Shown: positions 54,347-64,000 of the stretch, one piece after another
How positions within the stretch are numbered: the first letter of the stretch is position 1
Layout of the letters: each line of letters begins with the position of its first letter
DNA from: Sphagnum magellanicum
Taxonomy: Eukaryota > Streptophyta > Sphagnopsida > Sphagnales > Sphagnaceae
Direction: 5' to 3'
Assembly (NCBI GenBank): GCA_021904315.1
Contig: CM038911.1
Span: 22,417,390-22,481,389 of the forward strand
DNA length: 64,000 nt
Made by a program: the position numbers and the translations under genes
Notes under the pieces: generated by a model
Seen by the model: the letters and a program-made list of their open reading frames with translations, nothing else
Databases searched by the model: none
Told to the model about the DNA's origin: nothing

Positions 54347-56150
54347 GGGTGAGCCAGCACCTACACTAGTACCTTCGCCTTCTTGAGTGAGGCCTCTTTC
54401 AAGCTAGTTTTAAATTTTAACCCAAGAAACGTCAAATTTGGACTAAATTTATAGTAGGTACAGTATAATGTGCAGAAGCGATCCAAAAACCTTACTGTTT
54501 TTATGATGGTAGGATCATCCATGGTTTGGATTATACCATGGTAGACGCTGGTTCATCCAAACCTCTTATTATGTAGGAAAAAATGACATGAAACCCATAA
54601 ATGAGTACTTTATTTTTTTCATTTATCTTTTGACAAGCAAGCAATATTTAATTCATCTACCTTTGGATGGGTTTGAGATTATTTGATCATGTCTTTTTAT
54701 AACGTGATTTTCAAAATGCAAAGCCACAGTGAACAGTGTACCTTCACCCTCTTGAGTCAGGTCTTTTAGCTGCCCTGTTCAACTCAGTAAATGTTAAATG
54801 TGGACTCAGTGACCTTGATTTAGTCTTAGAATGGGATATTTATCATGGTTAGATGCAACCTCAAAAAATTCCTGTTTTTATTTTATAAAAAATTTACAGT
54901 GGTACCAATGTAGGTGCTGGTTCACCCTGGTATTGAGGTGAGGTATTCAAGGATATGACATATGTAGGGGAAATTTTTGAGAAGAAGGCGAGTTCAGGTC
55001 AGGACTTAGGGGAGAGAAGAATAGAGAGAGTGCAGCCAGGCAACCAGCAAATCATGGCAGCCACTAAAAGCCATGATGATTGATCCCAACACATGACTGC
55101 CGCCAAAATGGTTTTACTAGTCCGTGTGGTCCAGCCCATTATAAGCCAAAAACACACATCTAGAGCATGAACTCTTCTGGGACCCAACACATTCGGACAG
55201 ATTTAGCTAGACCCAAAATAGTGATGATTGGCTTCATAAATGCACACTAGTGAAGCAGTCATTAAAGCGATTCTTGAGGAAGTGGGTTCTAGTTCTAACT
55301 CTCTACCGTCAGTCTCCAACTTCCTCCCTATATTTGGCGCGCTTTGCTGGAATTAGTTTGTTGCAGCTACCCAAGTTTTAATCAACCTATGTAACTTACT
55401 GTCTGCATTCTTTTTTCCTATGCGTTGCTGCATCAAACATTAGGTGAATGGCTCCTACACCAGTACCTTCACCTTCTTGAGGGAGGCCTTTTAGTGGCTG
55501 TATTAAAAAACCCTATAAATGGTAGATTTGGACTCTGAGACTCTGATTTAGTCTATGCATGGAATATATATAATATTTAGAAGGGGTTTAAATGGATTTT
55601 TGGGTTTTGGCCATGGTACCAGCGCAGGTGCTGGTTTCCCGAAGCTGTTATTAACTAAGGAAAACTGTCAAAAAGAAATTTTAACAAGGGGTAGGCAATT
55701 CTAAACTTGTTAGCAACTCCCCATTCTAATCATTGTTTTTCAATTTCATGATGTTGCTCAAGAGACAATCATCACAAGAATATTTAGCCAAACTTGGCAA
55801 TATTCAAAATATGAAAGTACAAAAATCTTAAGTGCCCCTTCATGTTGCAGGCAATTGTGGAGATTTTTGAAAAAAAAATTCAAAAAACAGAATTTTTGTA
55901 ATAGAATTTTTTTCACAAAATGGTGTAAATTTATCACAAAAAAATCTCATGGTCTCCAAGCCCACATTTAACATTTCTTAGGTTTAATGAAGCCACTAAG
56001 AGGACTCATCTGCAGAAGGTGAAGGTACAAATGTAAGTTAGGTGCTGGTTCACCCTGGCCCTCAAAGGAGGCCTCTTAGTGGCTATATTTAACCTGAGGC
56101 CGAGTAAATTTGCACCCAGAGACCCTGATTAAGTGAGTATAGCAGGGGGC
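54347..56150. mobile_element. Cluster of family B TIR elements
   Basis: At least four copies in 1.8 kb: 54,347-54,558, 54,727-54,930 and 55,442-55,640 in plus orientation, and about 55,955-56,057 in reverse orientation and truncated. Part of a further plus copy (56,058-56,150) starts inside the element at CTCAAAGGAGGCCTCTTAG. Shared marks are the CAGCACC(T)-CTTGAG(T/G)GAGGCC start, TTTGGACTC and CATGGTACC before a GGTGCTGGTTCACCC end. Copies differ enough to be separate old insertions. Confidence 0.65.
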
Positions 56151-57508
56151 AAAACTACTGAAAGGGGATAACCCTAAAAGAAAGGTTAACCACAACATTT
56201 GTTGGGACAGAAAGAGTCATCCTGTGTTCTTGTGGCTGGCTTTTCATTTTTATTTAACCTAATGTGGCTCCATTTATTAAGGTCAACATGATAAATGTAG
56301 AGGCATTTCTGGATGAAAGAAAGTCCACTACAATAAAAACACTTCCCAGTGAAATTTGAACCTGCTACTTAACAATATGCCCAATAGGTGAAATAAAGCT
56401 TGTAGTGGGACTCAAAGCCTGCTAGATATTTATGGGCTTGGCCTATTATTGTGGTGGAGTGAAACAGAGAGCTTTTGCTACTTTGCATTGGACATGTGCG
56501 GAAAAACAACATTCGAGTTGTAACTTGTAAGTTGCCATGTGACACCGTATTTAGGGAGTGTTTGTACGCAATGAGCCAAAGAGTGCATTCAACTTCTTGG
56601 GTCTGTTGTCCATGAAGAGTTATTTGAAATCCCTTTCACTTTACCAATTTGTTTGTACTACAAAAAAGAAACTTGATCCTTGTGGTCTGCTGCTATAATA
56701 ATGTTGGTTGTGAAGAATTATTTGGAAAGTCCCCTTTGATGATTTTGGCAGTTCTAGTATCTAGTAGCTAAACATGAGTGGCAGGCCTCATAATTATGCC
56801 AGGTTAACCTACACAATGGATATATGTATAATTTTTTTGTTGGCAATTGTACCATCTCTCATTCAATCCTCTCATTCCTCATACAGGATTGGGTACTGAA
56901 AACCTGCTGACAAAATCGCCTACTCAAGATCTATTCTTGTTCCTAGCACCACTAATAAAATGTTTGTCTTTGCTCATCACATCTTATGAAGATTTGGTTT
57001 GAGAACTTGTGCAGGAAAGGTCTGATTTTTTTTGGCTCCGTCTATTTGGTGTGTAAATTCATGTTCAAGAAAACTGAACAAGCAGAAACAAAAGGTGGAG
57101 AGGCTTTAACCAATAAGACCAAAAACAAGACAACAAAAAGGAATATATATATATATACTATGTATATGTAATTCACTAAATTAACCAGACTCAAGGATGG
57201 ATTAGAACCTTGCAACAGCAAACTATGGCAGGGCCTAGAGTCATGCAGAAAGTGGGGATGAGTATTGTAAAGGCAACAGTCCTAGTTGCCTTCACTACCG
57301 CCGAAGGTCCAAAAGAAGGAATTATTCAGATCTGATGCAAATGTATTGTTTTTAAAAAAAGGTGGATTCTTGTTGTAAGAATATCAGATACACATCTCGC
57401 ACTTTGATTTTAATATAACATATTAATTCTTCAAAAGGTATCCATTTATTTTGAGGCTTCCAGTAAAAGCACCCGCGTTCTGAGAACTGCCCAGAGTCAG
57501 CAGATAGA
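56151..57508. other. Spacer, no gene seen
   Basis: Contains a short (TA)n run at about 57,144-57,156 and no recognised gene or repeat. Confidence 0.4.
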
Positions 57509-58602
57509 GTGCACGATTTCCTGGTTCTGTGCTTCTTCCATTTGACTTCTAGGTTTTTTGAATGCAAAGAGTATGGTTATGGCCCTTTGGTGAGTAACAT
57601 GATGTCTAGGCTTGGAAGCCGGCCTTTTCTAGAATGGCCCATGGAAGGACGTTACATGGGAGCAATGTTTGGTTGGCAAGAACATTTACAGGCCTATTAC
57701 GAGGTATTCAACGATTTGGCATTGTGTGCCAAGACTTGGCAATATAGATTACTTGGATTGAGGACAATGACAAGGTTTTCATTCAAGTCATATGGTCAAA
57801 GGAAAATGTTAAAGAGATAGTTTGGTCTCACCTTATTGAATAATATGCCACATTAGCTTGGAATAGAGTAGTGATTAGATCAATTCAACAAGGTTGTACT
57901 AAAGAGGAGATCACATTTACGGATTTTGATAATAGTTGGGGCACAAGGTTTGTCAAATTTGCAATACCAAATGTCCTCAAGTTCAGTAGTATTAGCCCAA
58001 AGTGGGTAGCTTTTGGTGACTCTTTGCTGAGGTACTTTGTGGGCCATTCCCATGCTAAATCTCACCTCGCTATTATGACATTCTATTATATGACAACCTT
58101 GATTATGTGACGAAATTGTGCATAGTCCACCATAATATGACTGTGACACACAATAATAAAATAATCCAAAACCTGAATTTGTGATATTGTGGAGAGAATA
58201 GATGCTAAAAAATGATGGGACCCACACATAATTCAGCCACTTGTAAGTGGGAGCCTTATGAGAACTTTAACTTTAAAGAAAATTGACAAAACACTTAAGA
58301 ATAACAAGAGTTGGTTTAGGGTTCCAAAATCCATGTGAACTTCACTAGTTCTCCATAGTACATATTGTTTTTGCATCTATTTCTTGTCCTATTGCTCATA
58401 GTTGTTGGCACTCTCCTTCTATAAGGCACATCCTTCATGGACTCCACAAAGTGTTGCCAATGACTTTAATCAAAGATTTTGTAACCAATTGAAAAGAAAT
58501 ATTATTCCTCAAATCATCAAGGGTTTTGAAAAAAATTACATATCGCAAGTGCGGCTACAAAGAAGTGAAAAGAGCCATGAAAGCACAATTCTCAAAGTTT
58601 GA
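57509..58602 (+). pseudogene. Possible decayed coding region, family unknown
   Basis: Open stretches follow one another on the plus strand (57,509-57,820, 57,871-58,110, 58,402-58,602) with frame changes and stops between. They contain protein-like text such as G-R-Y-M-G-A-M-F-G-W-Q-E-H and N-S-W-G-T-R-F-V-K-F-A-I-P. The pattern resembles a decayed transposase or viral-like gene more than random AT-rich DNA, but no catalytic motif is recognised and no splice model joins them. Confidence 0.25.
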
Positions 58603-61070
58603 AACACTACTATTAACATGGTTTAAGTAGGCACAATTTTTATATTCCAATCTTTGATGTCATGAAATTATGGGTGTTTATTGTGCATAATATATGAATG
58701 TCTGAAATAATACTAGGGGAACACAAACTCTTAACAAATATTTGAAACTTCAAATGTGAAATGTTTGGAAAAGATAAACTCTTAATTGTCCCAAGCTAGC
58801 GTGACAAATTTTATCACAATTTAATTTTTTCCCCCAATTGCATCTTTGCATTATGTGTAGCTTTCAAATGCAATGCTATTCAAGCCATCTCTTTGATTGA
58901 CTTTTTTTTGTTTCAATGTTTTGTGCAGGTACACATTTAGGATGGGGCAATGACATATGAGATCTGTTAATGAGAAAGGCCATAATCTTTCATGAATCAC
59001 TTTTTATACAACTTGCAAATGATCCCAACAAAGTTGAGAAATAGTAAAGCTTTAAGATCTCACAAGGTTGGTTGGGCAAATTTAAAAGGAGACACAACAT
59101 TGGCTCAAGCATAACACTTGTTAATTTTGTTTCTATTTCAAATAATAATAATAATGTTTTCATGTTAATGAATTTCAACCTCAATGATTTTTTGTGATTG
59201 CCAAATGTTTCATTAGTCATTAAGTGAATAGAAAGTGATGGGCAATATGTCATTGACTAGTGTTTTTTAATTCAAACTTCCTTTTTGCTCATCAAATGTG
59301 CCCATTCATTTTCAAAATTGAGGAAGTTTTCATGTTGATAATTTTAAAAACAAAAGGAATCTTGGAGTTGTTGAGATTCTTGTTCATTGCACATGTAGAT
59401 GCATTTGGTTCAAACACATTTTTAACAACCAAATTTATGTATTTTACATGTCACATGTTTATTCAAGAAAAGTTTTTCATTTTTATGTGTGAAGGGGATG
59501 GATGCATTATATACATGAGATAAAATCAATTCACCAATTATTTTGATACATGTGTTATATGTTCTAAATAAGGTGTATTGATTTTTAGGTTCAATAACCA
59601 TAGTTTGCATAGTTCACAAAATGGGATTGATAAGCTTTTTTCAAATAATGTTAAAACAAAAATGCAACCTTGAAATGTATACTTTGTGTTGAAATGTAAG
59701 TTAAAAGCATGTTAAGGTCCAATATATATATATATTTTGTGATGTGGCATGAATGGCAATGATCCCACAAAATATTTTAACATTAATGGCAACAAGTTTG
59801 AAGAAATTACCAAAATAGTAAAAATTAATTAATTTTTTCTTTAAAGAATAGAGTCTAATGAAACCTCTTATGTGACTAATGCAAACTAGCACCTTAATCC
59901 TCATCTAATAATAATGTGTGACAAATTGGAACTAAAAATTCCTTTTAGGGTGGTTATGCCTCCCCAACACAAGGAATTTTTTTGCATTAGTTTGCCAAAA
60001 AAACAACTATTAAGGTTTAGAGCTCACTTTCAACAAAAACAATTATAATGTTAATAATTATTACAATATATTTATAGTATTTTTGGCAACATGCACTATA
60101 AAAAATTTGTATAGTGCTGCTTAGATTTGTGATTAATTTTAAGTTGTAAATACCATGTGATTGCTACAATGTCCAATCACCTTAAACATTAATTACAATA
60201 GATTTTACGTGTGTCCAACCAATCACATCCTCCATGTCATTTGAAGGTGAAAGCACATTAAGGTGTAACAATTTTAAGCACATATGGAAGTCCATAATTG
60301 CCTAAATTAACATTATGGAACTAGTGTGAAGGCATGATACTTTGAATAACATAAGTCATTTTGCAAGTTATCATTAAAAATTCATTATTAAAAAAAATTC
60401 GCCCTATTTTATCTTATGGAGACCTTGAATTTGAAATATGAATTTCTAAATTATTACTTTAATTGAAGAAAGGACTTAATAGGGAAAAAATCATAACTCA
60501 AAATACATAAATATTTTTTATCATCAAAATCCTTTCAAAAAGTTTTCCATATAGTATCAATGTTATCATTGAAGACTTCCTTTATTCAATAAAAAAAACG
60601 TTATATGAAGGTGCATGAAGTCCATATTCATTGATTATGGATTGTTGCAAGTTCTTGGATACTTTTCAAAAAATCCATTACATGTTCCAAAAATTCATAT
60701 AATGTGATTATAATATATATAACATTGTAATGTTGAGTTTTTTATCAACTTAATCATTTTTATTTAATCACATAACCAATTTACAAATTTCAAAATCTTG
60801 CAAAAATGGCCTTGTGACAACATTTTATGGATTATGTAGTGTGCTTTCACCTTTGACCAAGGTTTTTCATCCATTATCTTGGATGGCCATAAGTTTAGTC
60901 ACAACCCAATTGTGACTACATTATTTATCATTTTTATGAGGGGCCTATCACCAAACATATGAATGTGTGCATTTTCATATGATGACACATGTGCAATGTA
61001 TGACTAGACACATGTGCATACTTATTCTATAGGTGAAGAAAAAACTATGGTAGGTAGCTTGGGCTAAATA
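58603..61070. other. AT-rich spacer, no gene seen
   Basis: No coding or repeat structure of note was recognised; short A+T runs and scattered open frames only. Confidence 0.4.
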
Positions 61071-61790
61071 ATTTAGGCCTACCCAAGGCTATTTCTAGCC
61101 TTGCTAACAACATAAACCTATCCCTAGATTAAGTAGATTAGCTAGCCACTTAGGTTTAATCTATGTGAAGTTACCTAGTTAGCAACCTAAAACTAACCTT
61201 GGCATATAAATACCTTATTTACCATACCAACTTTCCACATTTCTACCCTTGACCTCGGCCTTGGTCAAGGGGTCCTTTACTATTGCACCACATGTTCAAT
61301 AAACAATACTTTGTGTTGTCTTATTATTATGATCTTTTTTTTCCTAACCTACCTAGGTAGCCTAGCTTAATTAGCCTAACTAACCTATGCATCAAACCTA
61401 GCCTACCTAAAGCCTAGTTAACTACCTAAACTAGCTTACTTAACCTAGCTTAGCTAGCCTAAAGCTACCAATTCTAACTTACCTACTTAGCTTACATAAC
61501 CTACCTACCTTCCTTCCTAGCCTACTTACACATAACTTAATTTTATACATGTAACCTAGCCTACCTACCTAATATACCTACCTACCTAACCTATGTACCT
61601 ATGCAACCCAACAACCTATACCACCTAGCCAACCTAATTTCTACCTAATTTACCAAGCCAAACAATCCACTTAATTTAAATACCTACCTACTTAACCTAC
61701 TTACCTACACCTAGTGCCATTAATTAGTCTAGCCTACCCACCTAAATACCTACCTAGTGTAATTACTTTTGTAGCTTAATCTACCTAGGC
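61071..61790. repeat. CTAC-rich low-complexity tract
   Basis: Dominated by CCTACCTA, CTAGCCTA and TAACCTA words over about 700 bp, with short (CCTA)3-4 runs near 61,500-61,590 and 61,680-61,760. It looks like an old, decayed CCTA/CTAC simple repeat. Similar runs return near 61,930-62,030 and at 63,250-63,340. Confidence 0.75.
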
Positions 61791-63240
61791 TTCGGTCCCT
61801 TGGCTTTTTGCACCTAGGTGTTAGTCCCTTTTTGGGGGTTTATTAAGGTGATCCCTTGCTTTTACGTTTGGGTGTTTACTTGGTGTTTAGGTTGGTGAGT
61901 GCTTTTCTATGCTCTTTGTAGCTTCCCCCTATTTACCTACCTAATGTAGCTACTTTTGTAACATAATGTACCTAGGCTAGTCACCTATTTAGATTAATTG
62001 CCTACCTACCTAGTTACCTAGCCTAGCCTACATAGCCAATGCTAAAAAAATAATTACTAGATTAGAAGTTGTGGTTACTTTCTAATATTTGTTAAAGTTT
62101 GGTAATTTAGAATTACTAGAAATAGGTGGGAGTGATTGAAAATACTATTTCCATTGTTTTAAGAATTTTAATTGACTTTTAACCTCCATAACTTTAGGAA
62201 GTGTTCTATGAGAATATCAGGTGGCTTAAAAGTAAGAACTTGGTTCATTTGCTCAACTATCTTCCTTAATCAAATAAGAGGTAGGTAAAAAAATCTACGG
62301 GGTAAAAAAATCAAAGGAAAAATTAGTGGATCGAAACTTGTTGTGGTTGCCACTTGGGTAGGAAGTAGGTAAGATCATTTCACCTATTTAAGTCATGTGG
62401 AGGTGTTGTTTTGTTGTTGGTGTAAGTTCGTAAAAATAATATTGTTTTTGTATGTTGTTTTGGTATGGAGTTTGTAGTATTTAGTTTTGAAGGATTACAA
62501 TAGTGCTACTAGACTACTCTAATGTGTGTGTGATAAAATAGATCATATGTGAATAAGGTTGAAATAGTGGTACTAAACTATTGTAACATATTTCCAATAA
62601 CTTTACAATGTATGTGGGTGTGTGTAGATCAATCCTAAATAAAGGTTACAAGAATAGTAGTAAGCTATTATATTGATATAATATTTCTATGTTTTATGGT
62701 CCTGCAAAAAACAAGGAGTATATCTTCATTTTTTGTGTGCTATTTTCATTACTAGATTGTGTGTTACTTAGATGCAAATAGGTGTGGAAGTTATTCTATA
62801 TAATAATGTTAAATCATAATAGAAAGGCTTCAAAAGAATCACTATGAGAGTTGTTACAATGTTAGAATAATCTACCAAGGACTAAAGTAATAACTTATTA
62901 AAAGCAAACTCCATCATAGTAGATTAGAATGACATGTTGTTTATTCCAATAAATTCCTATCTATGTTAACTAACTACTATAAGACTTGCTCCTTCAATAT
63001 TTAGGTGTATTAGTTTTTTTTTCTTTATTTGCAAATCCAATAGTTCTACACCTCCTAAAATATTTTGGCATTTAAAAACTCTTGGATAGTAACTCCAAAT
63101 TTGATGAAGTTTGTTGTGTTAGAATCTAAAATAGGCAACCTATTTATTGTAATATTTATTTTGGCAAGTTATATTTCTCAATAAGATTGATTTGTTACTT
63201 TCCACCTAGGTATTTTGTCCTACTAAATTGGGAAAAACTA
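61791..63240. other. Spacer between CCTA-rich tracts
   Basis: AT-rich, with a short CCTA-rich piece near 61,930-62,030. No gene recognised. Confidence 0.4.
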
Positions 63241-63340
63241 AGTTTCCAACCTACCTACCTACCTACCTAATTTAACTATGTAACTAACCTAGTTATTTAT
63301 TAAACCTACCTACTTACCTACCTACCTATTAATTATTAAA
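63241..63340. repeat. CCTA microsatellite-like run
   Basis: (CCTA)4-5 at about 63,250-63,269 and again at about 63,306-63,328, separated by TAACTA-type sequence. Confidence 0.8.
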
Positions 63341-64000
63341 CTCCTTAACATTTTTGTCCATCTATTCATCGAAATGCACAACTTAATCATAATAAATAAT
63401 CATGTTTAGGATTTAAAATTGAACACATAAGCTCAATACGTGCATTTTTTCTATTAGAAGGCACAAGCACCAATTTCATAAAATACTTCTAAGGAATGGA
63501 TGAGGCAATCAAGTTGATGTGGCACAACATGATTGGTCAATTAAAGATAATTTTTTCATAATCATGATTTACAAGTTTTCAAAAAAATGAATTTAATTCT
63601 TATGACCCAAAAAAATGTTGCATTATCATATGTGAAAGTTTCATTTTAAAACATTCCCATAAATAGAATTTTCAAGACCTTTTTAAATTCCATTAAGTAA
63701 TGAAAGGATTGCTTATAGACACATTATTGTGCTTTTGCATCGCCTATTCTTATTATCATCATCGTTTACTTTGGACTTTAGTGACATAATACATAGTGAA
63801 AAACTCCACACGAAAAAAATTCAAGATTTTAACGATGTATTCATTTTGAAGCCATAAAACCTCCAAATCTAATTAGTAATTATGCCAAAGGTGGCTTCTA
63901 AAAGAAAGTATGCAGCTCAACAATACATATGGGGGCAGTTAGGCTATAATGAACCATTTATGATTGTCACCAATGCTTAATTTTGCTTAACTTATTTCAT
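63341..64000. other. Spacer to window end, nothing recognised
   Basis: AT-rich with no recognisable gene, RNA gene or repeat family member. Confidence 0.4.

Noticed and set aside
1-64000. CRISPR arrays, bacterial operons, rRNA or tRNA genes
   Set aside because: No spacer-repeat arrays, ribosome-binding-site-linked gene strings, rRNA blocks or recognisable tRNA cloverleafs were seen; the window is eukaryotic. A tRNA scan could still find one missed by eye.

Overview
The window is nuclear DNA of a land plant: intron-containing genes with GT-AG junctions, plant-specific families (a nepenthesin/CDR1-type aspartic protease, a plastid phytyl-ester-synthase-like protein, a SHINE-clade AP2/ERF factor), Ty3/gypsy and Ty1/copia relics, and many small inverted-repeat elements in AT-rich DNA. 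Long repeat-rich spacers and about three genes in 64 kb suggest a large genome. The feel is of a non-flowering land plant, but this is weak inference and I cannot name the species.

Layout. 1-6.6 kb: AT-rich spacer with degenerate direct repeats and one complete small TIR element. 6.65-14.75 kb: a decayed Ty3/gypsy-type retrotransposon, plus strand. Its order is gag (CCHC knuckle, coiled coil), retropepsin, a DNA cytosine-5 methyltransferase-like domain, RT (internally deleted), RNase H, integrase, PHD finger. 15-19 kb: spacer and a second copy of the TIR element. 19.37-21.44 kb: four-exon aspartic protease gene (+), predicted 486 aa. 22.56-25.25 kb: decayed Ty1/copia polyprotein (-). 27.13-33.62 kb: 15-exon gene (-), predicted 745 aa, of the phytyl ester synthase-like hydrolase/acyltransferase family. 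Its hydrolase half has lost the nucleophile Ser, the His and the oxyanion-loop motif. 34.2-39.4 kb: several local repeat families, a G-quadruplex-prone tract and a near-perfect foldback. 40-46.7 kb: AT-rich spacer. 48.53-49.78 kb: two-exon SHINE/WIN1-type AP2/ERF gene (-), predicted 228 aa, with its first exon at 49,702-49,781. 50.6-56.2 kb: tandem and inverted repeats and a cluster of a second small TIR family. 57-64 kb: spacer with an unidentified decayed coding region and a CTAC-rich tract.

The three host genes share no obvious pathway, although SHINE factors control cuticle lipids and the PES-like family handles acyl groups in plastids. The most notable content is the gypsy relic: a cytosine methyltransferase domain sits between protease and RT, and a chromatin-reader PHD finger follows integrase. 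Most of its premature stops are single C-to-T or G-to-A changes away from sense codons, as expected if the copy itself had been cytosine-methylated. Everything was read by eye; exon joins, domain calls and repeat boundaries are not computed.
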